A stretch of 58,968 nt of DNA from an uncultured Saprospiraceae bacterium (GCA_937974625.1 CALJVJ010000068.1:1-58968), one strand, 5' to 3'; positions 9,398 to 18,279 are shown, counted from the stretch's first letter. Notes: a model not told the origin generated them from the letters alone. Numbers and translations are program-made.

Positions 9398-9841
9398 ATG
9401 TACGAAGGTTTAAAACATGCTCACTCAGGGCTACGTTGGATATTTTTAGCGTTAATTTTATATACCGTAATCAACGCTTTTATCAAATGGAGAAATGGCG
9501 CTGATTATACAGAAAGTGATAGAAAAGCAGGATTATTCACTTTTATCTTCAGTCATATCCAACTTTTACTAGGCTTAGGACTTTATTTCATTAGTCCTAA
9601 AGTTGGAACGATAAGTGGTGCAGTGATGAAAGAACCAGTTGCTCGTTTTTTCACGGTGGAACATGGCATGATGATGATACTTGGAATTATCGTAATTTCT
9701 ATTGGCTATAGTAAAGCAAAGAAAGCTATTGATGGAACTCAAAAATTTAAAACTACCTTCATCTTTTTTGCAATTGGTTTATTATTAATTTTATCAAGAA
9801 TTCCTTGGCCGTTCCAGCAGTATGGAGCTAGTTGGTTTTAG
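9398..9841 (+). CDS. conserved four-TM inner-membrane protein (cytochrome b-like?)
   Basis: The protein has 147 residues with four predicted membrane helices (about 12-28, 45-66, 88-104, 119-136). Histidines H7, H9, H53 and H89 lie at or near helix ends, which would suit haem or metal binding. Short proteins of this type are widespread in Bacteroidota and are sometimes labelled cytochrome b, but the sequence does not prove haem binding. It is monocistronic; the downstream 146 bp hold a structured element rather than an operon partner. Confidence 0.6.
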   Translation: MYEGLKHAHSGLRWIFLALILYTVINAFIKWRNGADYTESDRKAGLFTFIFSHIQLLLGLGLYFISPKVGTISGAVMKEPVARFFTVEHGMMMILGIIVISIGYSKAKKAIDGTQKFKTTFIFFAIGLLLILSRIPWPFQQYGASWF

Positions 9842-9960
9842 AAAGACAGGATGAACAAGCAAAAAAGTCCTAGAGGACTATTTTGCGAAGAGAACAGCAA
9901 AGTAGACAGGCGGCAGGATTTTTTAAGTCTTACTTTAGGGATTTGTTCTAGGTCGTATGC
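9842..9960. repeat. structured intergenic element, possible decayed relative of the 57.4-kb hairpin element
   Basis: A 13-bp hairpin with one mismatch (9859-9871 / 9874-9886, from GCAAAAAAGTCCT) has a 2-nt loop. It is followed by a segment resembling the right half of the 57.4-kb element (CGAAGAGAACAG..AAAGTAGAC against CGACGTAGAACAG.AAAAGAGAC) and by CTTACTTTAGGGATT against CTTACTTAGGGAATT. The left half is not well conserved. Confidence 0.35.
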
Positions 9961-9987
9961 TTAGATACAACTTAAACTACACATTTC

Positions 9988-10782
9988 ATGAAACAATATC
10001 ACGAGTTACTACAACATATTTTAGATAAAGGAACCGAAAAATCTGACCGTACTGGAACAGGGACCATAAGTGTATTTGGCTACCAAATGCGATTTGATTT
10101 AGCAGAAGGTTTTCCGATGGTGACCACCAAAAAATTGCACTTAAAATCTATCGTCCATGAATTATTATGGTTTTTAGATGGAGACACCAATGTAAAATAC
10201 TTACAAGATAATGGTGTTAGAATCTGGAATGAGTGGGCAGATGAGACTGGTGATTTAGGCCCTGTATATGGGAAACAATGGCGAAGTTGGTTAGGTGCAG
10301 ATGGAAAAGCAACCGACCAGATACAACAAGCAGTAGAACTCTTGAAAAACAATCCTGATTCTCGACGAATTATAGTTAATGCATGGAATGTAGGAGATTT
10401 ACCAGCTATGGCTTTAAGTCCATGTCACGCACTTTTCCAATTTTATGTAGCGGATGGGAAATTATCCTGTCAATTATATCAACGGTCAGCTGATTGTTTT
10501 TTAGGCGTACCGTTTAATATTGCCTCTTATGCCTTATTAACCATGATGATGGCTCAAGTATGTAATTTGGCTGTTGGAGAATTTATTCATACATTTGGTG
10601 ATGCCCACCTATATTTAAACCATATTGAGCAAACAAAATTGCAGTTGTCTCGTACAACTCGTCAACTACCAACGATGAAAATCAATCCAGAGGTCAAAGA
10701 TATTTTTAGCTTCAAATTCGAGGATTTTCAGTTGCTCAATTATAACCCACATCCCCATATCAAAGCGGCGGTAGCAGTTTAA
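9988..10782 (+). CDS. thyA: thymidylate synthase
   Basis: At 264 residues this matches the length of E. coli ThyA. The Arg-containing phosphate loop (SDRTGTGT, about 19-26), catalytic C146 in SPCHA, the dUMP-binding [13 protein letters not shown] segment and the C-terminal IKAAVAV are all present. The enzyme methylates dUMP to dTMP using methylene-tetrahydrofolate. Folate recycling by dihydrofolate reductase would be expected, but no folA follows; the next gene is rnd, 172 bp away. Confidence 0.97.
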   Translation: MKQYHELLQHILDKGTEKSDRTGTGTISVFGYQMRFDLAEGFPMVTTKKLHLKSIVHELLWFLDGDTNVKYLQDNGVRIWNEWADETGDLGPVYGKQWRSWLGADGKATDQIQQAVELLKNNPDSRRIIVNAWNVGDLPAMALSPCHALFQFYVADGKLSCQLYQRSADCFLGVPFNIASYALLTMMMAQVCNLAVGEFIHTFGDAHLYLNHIEQTKLQLSRTTRQLPTMKINPEVKDIFSFKFEDFQLLNYNPHPHIKAAVAV

Positions 10783-10954
10783 TAAATTGCATCGCTTCAG
10801 ATTTGAGTCCATACGGATTGTGAGAAGTCTATTCAATAATTTAGACCTCTTAATCAATTTGGCAATTCACAAAAAAGAGTAATAGCAAGCAGTTCCATAG
10901 GAAAAGACGCTAAACCTCTGACTTCTACAATAAACAACGCACACAAACTAGAGA

Positions 10955-12118
10955 ATGGCAGTAAGTATAGAAGAAGATTACCTATTCATTAAAGAGGCAA
11001 GCCAATTAGAAGAAATTTGCAATCGCTTAAGCGACCAACCTTGGATTGGGTTTGACACAGAATTTATTGGGGAGAAGCGATTTTTCACTTTACTTTGTTT
11101 GATACAAATCAATAGTCCTATTGGCTGTTTTTTAGTGGACCCAATCAAAATAAAAGATTTAAAACCATTTCTTGATTTAATTGAAAATCCAGCAATTTTA
11201 AAAATTACACATGCTGGAGAGAATGACTATCGCTTACTATATCAGCAATTTAATATCCTGCCAGTCAATGTATTTGACACCCAAATTGCAGCAGGATTTT
11301 TAGGCTATAACTATCCGACTGCTTTCCGAAAAATCATGGATAAGGAGTTGAATATCCGATTGAAAAAAGGATTTGCTGTTGCCGTTTGGGACCAACGTCC
11401 ATTATCAGAAAAACATATTCAATATGCCTTAAACGATGTTATATTTCTCAAAGAGTTGTATGATAAGTTACATGGTAAATTAGTTAGAAGAAAACGGTTA
11501 GATTGGTGTGAAGAAGAGTTTGCGAAAATGGAAACCTCCAAAAATTACAAGACGGATGTATACGCAGAAGCATTGAATAATAATATGATGCTTCATTTAT
11601 CAAAAAGAGAGCAAATATTTATGCTCCGCTTGTACAAATGGAGAATTGATGAAGCTAAAAAGAAGGACTATTCAAAAGAAATGATCCTTAGCTCAAAATA
11701 TATCAACTTAATCGTAAAAAACATCAAACAGGGCGAAGCTGCTTTAAAAAACAATCGGCTACTGCCTAAAAACTTCTATAACAGATATGGGGCAATCATT
11801 AAAGATTTATACGATGCACCTGTAGCAGAATTAGAAGAAAAAGTATTGGATCGCATTCCAAGAAAGCATGAAGTGACTCCTGCAGAAGATATCACGAATA
11901 GCATTTTATATGCATTAGTTAAGCGCAAATGCATGACTGAAGGAATTTCTCAAAATCTAGTATTTCCAAAATCAGCCATGATTAAGTTTAAGTTCGAACC
12001 AGACTGGTTAGGAGATGGGTGGAGAGCAAGAATTCTAGGCAAAGAGTTGGTTGATTTATGTAAACGAATGGATAGTTTGAGTTATGAATTTGAAGATGGC
12101 ATGTTTATGTTAAAATAA
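10955..12118 (+). CDS. rnd: ribonuclease D (DEDDy 3'-5' exonuclease with HRDC domain)
   Basis: 387 residues. The exonuclease domain carries the DEDDy set: D34-x-E36 (FDTEF), D91 (HAGEND), and Y157...D161 (YALND). An HRDC helical domain follows (about 215-290) and a C-terminal helical region. RNase D trims tRNA and other stable RNA 3' ends. Length and order fit the bacterial enzyme. Convergent with the next gene through a shared terminator. Confidence 0.92.
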   Translation: MAVSIEEDYLFIKEASQLEEICNRLSDQPWIGFDTEFIGEKRFFTLLCLIQINSPIGCFLVDPIKIKDLKPFLDLIENPAILKITHAGENDYRLLYQQFNILPVNVFDTQIAAGFLGYNYPTAFRKIMDKELNIRLKKGFAVAVWDQRPLSEKHIQYALNDVIFLKELYDKLHGKLVRRKRLDWCEEEFAKMETSKNYKTDVYAEALNNNMMLHLSKREQIFMLRLYKWRIDEAKKKDYSKEMILSSKYINLIVKNIKQGEAALKNNRLLPKNFYNRYGAIIKDLYDAPVAELEEKVLDRIPRKHEVTPAEDITNSILYALVKRKCMTEGISQNLVFPKSAMIKFKFEPDWLGDGWRARILGKELVDLCKRMDSLSYEFEDGMFMLK

Positions 12119-12140
12119 CATTACAATAAATTGTATAATA

Positions 12141-12181
12141 CAAAAAGCGTCATTAGCATTAAAAACTGATGACGCTTTTTG
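12141..12181. terminator. bidirectional terminator
   Basis: The stem 12141-12156 / 12166-12181 starts CAAAAAGCGTCAT and has one wobble in its inner part. An A-run on the left and a T-run on the right suit both rnd (+) and the histidine-phosphatase gene (-). Confidence 0.85.
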
Positions 12182-12205
12182 TATTTCTAAGATACTAACA
12201 ATCGG

Positions 12206-12796
12206 TTAATACCTTAAATCCATGCCCTTCAATTTACCATCTTGAGCAATAGTTACTACAAAAAGATGGTCGTATTGTGTTTCATCCAACATCGGAAATT
12301 TCTCTTCCCCTAATAGGGCATTGGTCAAAGTTGGGGTTGTATTAGAATGACCTGAAACCAATATTCTTTTGCCTTTACTTTTTGCTTTTAATTGGTCAGC
12401 AAAAGCTTTTAGCTCTCTTGGATTATAAGACTGGATAGAAGTTCCTATGGCAGTAGCTAATGGAGCAGCAGTCAATTGTGTCCGTTTATAATCCGTTGAA
12501 TAGATTTCGTCAATATTTGCATTGAATAAAATATCTTTTAGTCTTTCCGCCCGTTCCATTCCTTCTTTTGTCAATAAAGGGTCTCTCCCACCCTCCTTCG
12601 CTTTTTCCGCATGTCTAACCAAATAAATAACCGTTGTTTCTTCTCCTTTTTTGATGGGCAACAAATTATTTTTTCCATCAGAGAAAAAAACCTTATACTT
12701 ATCAATTTTAGAAATAGGGCTAGTAGACTCAATAAGTTTAGGAGTAGCACAAGCAACAAATAGCAATAAACAAAGAAAAATTCGAGATAGCTTCAT
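12206..12796 (-). CDS. histidine phosphatase superfamily lipoprotein
   Basis: A 196-residue protein with a lipoprotein signal (hydrophobic core then FVAC, Cys16), so probably anchored in the periplasm or outer membrane. The phosphatase signature is RHAEK with H62 as phospho-acceptor, and the second catalytic His is H150 in SGHSN. An SxDYKRTxxTA motif (about 100-110) matches the family. The small size and missing cofactor elements suggest a general phosphatase of the SixA/phosphoglycerate-mutase-like group, not a glycolytic mutase. Substrate unknown. Divergent from the PPTase gene, with 50 bp between starts. Confidence 0.85.
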   Translation of the reverse strand: MKLSRIFLCLLLFVACATPKLIESTSPISKIDKYKVFFSDGKNNLLPIKKGEETTVIYLVRHAEKAKEGGRDPLLTKEGMERAERLKDILFNANIDEIYSTDYKRTQLTAAPLATAIGTSIQSYNPRELKAFADQLKAKSKGKRILVSGHSNTTPTLTNALLGEEKFPMLDETQYDHLFVVTIAQDGKLKGMDLRY

Positions 12797-12846
12797 ACAT
12801 TTGTAATTTAGTTCAAACTAACACAATTTAGGTGTAAAAATAGCGA

Positions 12847-13518
12847 ATGCCATTAATTTATCATAAAAACTTACCTAAAGGAGGTGAATTAGGACTTTGG
12901 CAGGTTGAAGAAACAGAAGACTACTTCTTGGACCGTTTAGAATTATTTCCTTCAGAAGTCAAACAGCTATCCGCGATTAAAGGACGGTTGCGGCTAGAGT
13001 GGTTGGCTAGTCGTTGGCTGTTACATCTGATGTCAGGTAGAAATCTTCGAGGAGCATGTTTGAAAGATGAATACGGGAAACCTTATTTGACAGATTCTAA
13101 TTTTGAAATTTCCATTAGTCATTCTTGGGATATTGTAGCTATTATGGCTGCTCCTTACACTATTGGAATCGATATTCAAAGGGAAGTCAGTAAGATTATC
13201 CGTATCGAGCATAAGTTTATGCGCCCAGTAGAAAAAGAAAGCTTAGTCGAAGCCACAAAAATTCCACATTTACACATATATTGGGCAGCTAAAGAAGCAC
13301 TTTACAAAGCTTATGGTCGAAAAATGATAGGTTTTGTTCGACACATTCACGTAGACCCTTTTGAATACAACTTATCCATAGGTAAAACAACAGCAGCTAT
13401 TCACAAAGAAGATTATCATGCTTATTATGATTTATTTTATGAAAAAGTAAGCAATATATTCCTAGTATATGTACTTCCTAAAGAATTGAATCCCGAACCT
13501 ACAATCAATGAGTCATAA
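12847..13518 (+). CDS. 4'-phosphopantetheinyl transferase superfamily protein
   Basis: 223 residues with the Sfp/AcpT-type signature: ISISHSW (about 88-94), GIDIQ (D109; Gln where Sfp has its second Mg ligand Glu), and WAAKEALYKA (K149, E150, K154). The enzyme would transfer phosphopantetheine from CoA to acyl, peptidyl or aryl carrier proteins. No PKS, NRPS or carrier-protein gene is nearby, so the target may be the fatty-acid ACP or lie elsewhere. It ends 12 bp before the dctQ-like gene, which suggests cotranscription with an apparently unrelated transporter. Confidence 0.85.
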   Translation: MPLIYHKNLPKGGELGLWQVEETEDYFLDRLELFPSEVKQLSAIKGRLRLEWLASRWLLHLMSGRNLRGACLKDEYGKPYLTDSNFEISISHSWDIVAIMAAPYTIGIDIQREVSKIIRIEHKFMRPVEKESLVEATKIPHLHIYWAAKEALYKAYGRKMIGFVRHIHVDPFEYNLSIGKTTAAIHKEDYHAYYDLFYEKVSNIFLVYVLPKELNPEPTINES

Positions 13519-13530
13519 TAGATTTAAAAC

Positions 13531-14034
13531 ATGGAGAAAGTAAGTAATTTTTTAAGTCAAATAAATGAGCGCATTGGTCAGGCAACTGCTTGGCTGACAG
13601 GTATGCTGATGCTCCTAGTGTGTTATAATGTAGCGGCGCGATATCTGTTTAATAATTCCCAAGCTTGGCGAACAGAATTAGAATGGCATCTATTTGCCCT
13701 AATTTTTTTATTAGGAGCAGGCTATGCCCTTAAACACGATAAACATGTTCGAGTAGATTTATTTTACGCCAATTTTTCAGAAAAGAAAAAAGCTTTAGTT
13801 AATTTTTTAGGCACTTTAATTTTCTTAATCCCATGGTGCATCCTGATTATCTACGCTTCTTATAAATATGCCCACAGTTCGTGGATGATGAATGAAACCT
13901 CTCCTGACAACGGTTTACCCGCTCGCTACTTAATAAAATTTGCTATCACAGTAGGGATGGGTTTATTATTATTACAAGCTATTTCCTTACTAATCAGCTC
14001 TTTAGCAACTTTATTAAAAAAAGAAGGAAGCTAA
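13531..14034 (+). CDS. TRAP transporter small permease (DctQ-like)
   Basis: 167 residues with four membrane helices and the DctQ motif region (YLFNNSQAWRTELEWHLF; RVDLFY). It is the small membrane subunit of a tripartite ATP-independent periplasmic transporter, which imports organic acids or related solutes with Na+ symport. It sits between the PPTase gene (12-bp gap) and the large permease gene (69-bp gap). No DctP-type substrate-binding protein is encoded in the window, so the substrate cannot be inferred. Confidence 0.88.
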   Translation: MEKVSNFLSQINERIGQATAWLTGMLMLLVCYNVAARYLFNNSQAWRTELEWHLFALIFLLGAGYALKHDKHVRVDLFYANFSEKKKALVNFLGTLIFLIPWCILIIYASYKYAHSSWMMNETSPDNGLPARYLIKFAITVGMGLLLLQAISLLISSLATLLKKEGS

Positions 14035-14103
14035 GAGCGTCCTTCAAGTCCAAACAGCCTCCAATTAATAAACCAACAGGTATTAGTAGTAAAAAGAAAA
14101 ATA

Positions 14104-15411
14104 ATGGAAGTAATAGCAATAGTCCTTTTCATCAGTATTTTTATTTTAATTCTTTCAGGTTATCCAGTAGCTTTCACTTTAGGGGGTTTATCAATTCTTT
14201 TTGGTTTAATATTTTTAGGGCCAGAATTTTTCAATTTTTTACCTTCCAGAATAATGGGCACAATGACCAATGTAGTCCTATTAGCGGTTCCGCTATTTAT
14301 TTTCATGGGAATTATGCTGGAAAAATCGGGACTCGCCGAAAGTTTGCTAGAAACTATGGCAATGCTTTTTGGTACCGTAAAAGGTGGTTTAGCTATTTCT
14401 GTAGTCATCGTAGGCGCATTATTAGCGGCATCCACGGGTATTGTAGGGGCTACGGTAATCACGATGGGTTTGATAAGTTTACCAACGATGCTAAAGCGAG
14501 GCTATAGTACGGAATTAGCCACAGGAACCATTGCCGCTTCTGGTACTTTAGGACAAATCATACCCCCTTCAGTGGTGTTGGTCTTATTAGGAAGTGTTTT
14601 AAATGTATCAGTGGGGGATTTATTTGCTGCTGCTTTGATTCCCGGTGTCTTATTAGTTGCTTGTTATATTATTTACATTATTATTTACTCTTTATTATAT
14701 CCAGAACAAGCGCCAAGTATGCCCGCTAAAGAAATCAAAGAATTCAGAGGAAAAGGTTTTGTTATGCGGGTTATAAAAGCATTTTTTCTACCCCTAATCT
14801 TAATCATAGCGGTCTTAGGGTCTATTTTAGCAGGAATCGCTTCCCCTACGGAAGCCTCTGCCATAGGTGCATTAGGAGCGACCTTATTAACCCTTATTCA
14901 AGGAAGGTTTAGTTGGTCGGTATTAAAAGAGGTCATGCAAGAAACGACCCACCTGACCACGATGGTTTTTATTATCTTAATTGGGGCGACCACCTTTGCG
15001 TTAGTATTTAGAGGAATGGGTGGAGACGATTATTTAATAGACCTCATCGAAGGAGCGAATCTTTCGCCAATGGCTTTCTTATTTTTGGTAATGGTCATTG
15101 TTTTTATAGCGGGATTCTTTATAGACTTTATTGAAATCATATTTATTATTGTGCCTGTAGTTGCACCTATTTTTGTAAATTATGAAATGAATTTGGTCTG
15201 GATAGGCATTTTATTAGCACTGAACTTGCAGACATCCTTCTTATCTCCGCCTTTTGGTTTTTCTTTATTCTATTTAAAAGGGGTTGCTCCTGAAGGGGTT
15301 ACCACTCAACATTTGTATAAAGGGATTATTCCTTTTGTTTTAATTCAAATAGTTTTTCTGGTAGCAGTTATATTATACCCAGAGATTGTCTTTTTACTAA
15401 TTGATAATTAA
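14104..15411 (+). CDS. TRAP transporter large permease (DctM-like)
   Basis: 435 residues with about twelve hydrophobic segments and hallmark DctM stretches (GYPVAFTLGG near the start; GTLGQIIPPSVVLVLLG; SPTEASAIGALGA; LQTSFLSPPFGFSLFYLKGV). It forms the transport channel with the preceding DctQ subunit. Family length is normal and both ends are intact. A binding protein gene normally completes the operon, but here the next gene is on the opposite strand. Confidence 0.92.
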   Translation: MEVIAIVLFISIFILILSGYPVAFTLGGLSILFGLIFLGPEFFNFLPSRIMGTMTNVVLLAVPLFIFMGIMLEKSGLAESLLETMAMLFGTVKGGLAISVVIVGALLAASTGIVGATVITMGLISLPTMLKRGYSTELATGTIAASGTLGQIIPPSVVLVLLGSVLNVSVGDLFAAALIPGVLLVACYIIYIIIYSLLYPEQAPSMPAKEIKEFRGKGFVMRVIKAFFLPLILIIAVLGSILAGIASPTEASAIGALGATLLTLIQGRFSWSVLKEVMQETTHLTTMVFIILIGATTFALVFRGMGGDDYLIDLIEGANLSPMAFLFLVMVIVFIAGFFIDFIEIIFIIVPVVAPIFVNYEMNLVWIGILLALNLQTSFLSPPFGFSLFYLKGVAPEGVTTQHLYKGIIPFVLIQIVFLVAVILYPEIVFLLIDN

Positions 15412-15463
15412 ACATTCTAAGCTATCGGAATTTCAAAGACAAAACGAATTAGCAATCAATACT

Positions 15464-17458
15464 TTAAGCTGTAGTGTCGTAGTGTCGTAGTGAGAAATTA
15501 AATTTATCTAAGTACTTAAAAAAGAAAAATCCAATTAGCAACATCATCCACCAAAGTCCCTCTTGTTTTCGTTGGATTACAGCGTTAGTAGGTAAACAAT
15601 CAGGGTCATCACAATCTACCAAACCATCTCCATCATCATCGATTGTATTCATACAATTTTCGGGAATTGGTAAAACGGTAATGTAAACAGTAGCAGAATT
15701 ACACAAATTTCTTACGGGAGGTATCCCATAACAAAATTCATATTCAAAAGAATCTAGTCCAATATAACCAGGGCTGGGTGTGTATTTTGCAAATAAGGTT
15801 AATATATCAAAAGCAGCCGTCCCATTAATTGGCGCTATAGTCACGCTTAAGTTAGTCGTATCTATTTCTTCGGTTCCAAAATCATTTGACAAAACGCCTA
15901 TATCTTTCATCGTATTAACAATCATTGTAACAGAATCGGGAAAGGCACGAATAGGACATCCACCTAACTCCACTTCTTCAACCGCTTCCTCTCTAGCAAA
16001 AAACCATGAATTAATCGTATTTTTATCTCCAAATGTCTTATTGGTCCAAGGATGACAAGGTACATCACAGCCATTAAATGGATTCTGTTTTGGTTGAGTA
16101 ATACCTACACCATAACTATCTGGAATTTTAGAATCATCGTAGTAAATCTTTTTGGGGCTACCATTATCGGGAATCGGTCGAATAGTGGTCACATCGAAAC
16201 CTGTCAACATATACTCCGCGTCATAAATTGGGAAGTGATAAATACCTTGAGTATATCTGGTCAATAAAGCAACATTTTCAACTGATTCAATATCTTCTAC
16301 TTTGTTTCCTAATCCATCAATTCCATCCCAAGGTACACATCTTCTATAAGGTGGTAATTCTCCAGGAGCAGGTTCTACTTTAAAAGCAATAAGCACGTCA
16401 GCTGAGCCAATATCATAGACAAACGCTCCAGATGCCGTATCTAAATCAATTAGCACATCAATCTGACCAGGTTCAGTCATCACTGCTTCTACACAAGCTG
16501 TTCCATTATCACAGACTAGGTATTTAGGGGTTATGGTAAATAATCCTAAATTACCACTCGGATAGACGTTAATATCAGGGTCATTTAAAAAAATGCGGTG
16601 TTGAGCGGCAGAAGACCGAGCATCATTTATAGATTTTCTATCTTCGATTACATCGTTTGTTTGCGTAGTTCCCGCATCATTAAAAACTACATTAAAAGCA
16701 GCAGGTTGGAAACCAGCGCCATTAAAATCGACTAAAGTGACAATATTTTCATCCGTATAAACATAAAAATTTCCATTAAAAGCTTGGTCAAACCAAGTAT
16801 AATCTGCATCCCCACCACAAGATATAGAGGGTGCAAAAAGTGCCCAATTTTTAGAAAACACTCTACCGTCGATAGCTGTAGGTAAAGCAGCTTTTGAAGC
16901 AACTGTAATATCAAACCATTCTATAGACATTTGGTCATTAAGAGATGCTACATCACTTAATTTACTAAATTCAACATAATAATCTCCTGCTGGTAAACCA
17001 CTCGGGTCAAACACAAAAGGACTATACCCACCGGCCCCAGCAATTGCTTGCGGCCCATTTACAGCAGCTTCATAAGAATTAATATTAGCAGTAAGGCTAT
17101 TTAATACTTGACCATTATTATTATCAATTACGGGAAAGACAACTCTACCTGTGGGGTCTTTTATTCTAAAATAAGTAGTAATGCCTTCAGCATCATTACA
17201 TGGGTAATGACCACTAGATACTGCTTGACTAAATCCTAAAAAAACTTGTTCTGTTGAAGGGTCGGCTATATGAACATATAATCGTTGGTTGTCCTCACCA
17301 TTATATCTTCCGAAATTATTATAATTAGCCTCATTAAAATGGAGCAGTACCCTATCTGTATTGGTTGGAGATAATTGTTTTGTTCCTTCTCCAAATAGTT
17401 GGAAAAAACAAAAGCAAAAAAAGAAACTAAAAAAGTAAATTTTACGAGGGGAATTCAT
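15464..17458 (-). CDS. secreted surface protein with Ig-like domain and C-terminal membrane segment
   Basis: 664 residues. The N-terminal signal peptide is Phe-rich. The ~450-residue N-terminal region shares its order of motifs with the N-terminus of the giant adhesin at 39.7-46.1 kb (an LYVHI/LKVYA segment, a pre-domain ending GYxPxVxxxPxG, then xDGRVFSKN against VTGRLYSNE). A cadherin/VCBS-like beta domain follows (SNDFGTEE ... YTPSPGYIGLDSFEY), then a calcium-type DDDGDGLVDCDDPDC motif. The last ~30 residues are a Trp/Phe-rich membrane helix and a basic tail instead of a T9SS sorting domain. The 3' end contains 2.5 copies of an 8-bp unit (AGTGTCGT, about 15472-15493) that encode the last residues. 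Confidence 0.75.
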   Translation of the reverse strand: MNSPRKIYFFSFFFCFCFFQLFGEGTKQLSPTNTDRVLLHFNEANYNNFGRYNGEDNQRLYVHIADPSTEQVFLGFSQAVSSGHYPCNDAEGITTYFRIKDPTGRVVFPVIDNNNGQVLNSLTANINSYEAAVNGPQAIAGAGGYSPFVFDPSGLPAGDYYVEFSKLSDVASLNDQMSIEWFDITVASKAALPTAIDGRVFSKNWALFAPSISCGGDADYTWFDQAFNGNFYVYTDENIVTLVDFNGAGFQPAAFNVVFNDAGTTQTNDVIEDRKSINDARSSAAQHRIFLNDPDINVYPSGNLGLFTITPKYLVCDNGTACVEAVMTEPGQIDVLIDLDTASGAFVYDIGSADVLIAFKVEPAPGELPPYRRCVPWDGIDGLGNKVEDIESVENVALLTRYTQGIYHFPIYDAEYMLTGFDVTTIRPIPDNGSPKKIYYDDSKIPDSYGVGITQPKQNPFNGCDVPCHPWTNKTFGDKNTINSWFFAREEAVEEVELGGCPIRAFPDSVTMIVNTMKDIGVLSNDFGTEEIDTTNLSVTIAPINGTAAFDILTLFAKYTPSPGYIGLDSFEYEFCYGIPPVRNLCNSATVYITVLPIPENCMNTIDDDGDGLVDCDDPDCLPTNAVIQRKQEGLWWMMLLIGFFFFKYLDKFNFSLRHYDTTA

Positions 17459-17791
17459 AAGAATTATAGTTGCGTTGGGTTAAAGACTATTCCTTAAACA
17501 AAATGAATAAGCCTAATGACTGCATGCAATCTTTAATTCTTCTCTCTAAAGCCTAAAATTAAAACCATATCTTTTTATTCAATTTGCTATGCTAACCAAA
17601 ACAAAAAAATAAGCCTTACTTTTTCTTTAACATATTTCATTCCATATTTTCCTAATCTGTTATCAATTCCAAAGATTAAGTAAGAATAGCTGTTTTAATC
17701 CAAGGAGCACCTAATTAATTGATTATCAATATATTTCAACGCATTATATTTTTAAAATATATCAAAATGTTTCATAATTTAGCAATCTTTT

Positions 17792-17809
17792 TTTGACAAA
17801 CGGGTCAAA
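17792..17809. promoter_or_regulatory. candidate upstream activator dyad for the sigma-54 promoter
   Basis: TTTGAC and GTCAAA (17792-17797 and 17804-17809) form a perfect dyad with a 6-bp spacer. It is centred about 110 bp before the predicted start, the usual range for enhancer-binding activators of sigma-54. Only one dyad was seen. Confidence 0.4.
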
Positions 17810-17885
17810 TACCTAAATGCCAGTTTTTTACATTTGTGAAAAAATCATAATAAATTTTTCATATTAAGATTTTTCTTAAAGCTTT

Positions 17886-17900
17886 TGGCACAGTAATTGC
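17886..17900 (+). promoter_or_regulatory. sigma-54 (RpoN) promoter
   Basis: TGGCACAGTAATTGC matches the -24/-12 consensus TGGCAC-N5-TTGC exactly, with GG and GC ten bases apart. Predicted start at about 17912. No annotated plus-strand gene follows for 2.6 kb. Confidence 0.75.
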
Positions 17901-17911
17901 AAAAAGTTATA

Positions 17912-17984
17912 ATGTGTAAGTTTTGGTTAAAGAATTGTAAGATTCGTTTTTTCCAGCCCATGAAGAGTCATGGGCTTTTTTTTT
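17912..17984 (+). ncRNA. candidate sigma-54-dependent small RNA, about 73 nt
   Basis: It is bounded by the sigma-54 promoter (-12 element at 17899-17900) and a strong intrinsic terminator (17955-17984). It is unrelated to any family I recognise. The 5' part is single-stranded and U/A/G-rich, with two copies of TGTAAG (17915-17920 and 17936-17941), a possible target-binding or protein-binding motif. Alternative reading: an ATG lies exactly at the predicted +1 and opens a ~38-codon Cys-containing frame running through the terminator to a stop near 18027, so a leaderless microprotein cannot be excluded. Confidence 0.5.
17955..17984 (+). terminator. intrinsic terminator of the candidate small RNA
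   Basis: A 9-bp stem AGCCCATGA / TCATGGGCT (17955-17963, 17968-17976) has an AGAG loop and a run of nine T. It is plus-strand oriented although no plus-strand protein gene lies upstream within 2.5 kb. Confidence 0.88.
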
Positions 17985-18028
17985 GCCCTGAAGTGAGAAG
18001 ATGGGGAAATTTCCAATTTTCAATTTAG

Positions 18029-18272
18029 AATTTTCAATTTTCAAATCTGGAGATAGAGGCATGCTTTTAGTCAAAAAAAAGTTTATTGCTTTTTGAAACA
18101 ATACCTTTGAGGAAGGTAAGAAAGACTTGGTTGTCTGAGTGGAATATCTTGGAATAAAAAAGGTTAAAAGGGTAATTTTCAATTATTTATTTTGCAAAAA
18201 GCTACACTATTTTATCACTAAAAAGTAGCCTAATTCCCAAGGCGGCAAATAGCAGTTTGAAAATTGAAAATT
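18029..18272. repeat. 17-bp perfect inverted repeat flanking 210 bp
   Basis: 18029-18045 (AATTTTCAATTTTCAAA) is the exact reverse complement of 18256-18272. The enclosed DNA has no recognised gene. AT-simple sequence of this kind is common in the phylum, so it may be chance or a remnant of a small insertion. Confidence 0.4.
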
Positions 18273-18279
18273 ATACAAT

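Larger units (their letters stand above)
17459..18279. other. 821-bp gap holding a sigma-54 promoter and a short terminator-ended transcript
   Basis: AT-rich sequence with no conserved protein gene. It contains the promoter, upstream dyad, small RNA candidate, terminator and inverted repeat listed separately. A minus-strand frame at 17907-18182 is treated as chance. Confidence 0.7.

Noticed and set aside
15472-15493. 8-bp tandem repeat at the 3' end of the surface-protein gene as a phase-variation switch
   Set aside because: Only 2.5 copies and it would alter just the last few residues; too short to argue for phase variation.
17907-18182. 91-codon minus-strand frame in the 17.5-18.3 kb gap
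   Set aside because: No start context or conserved motif; it crosses the plus-strand terminator and AT-simple sequence.
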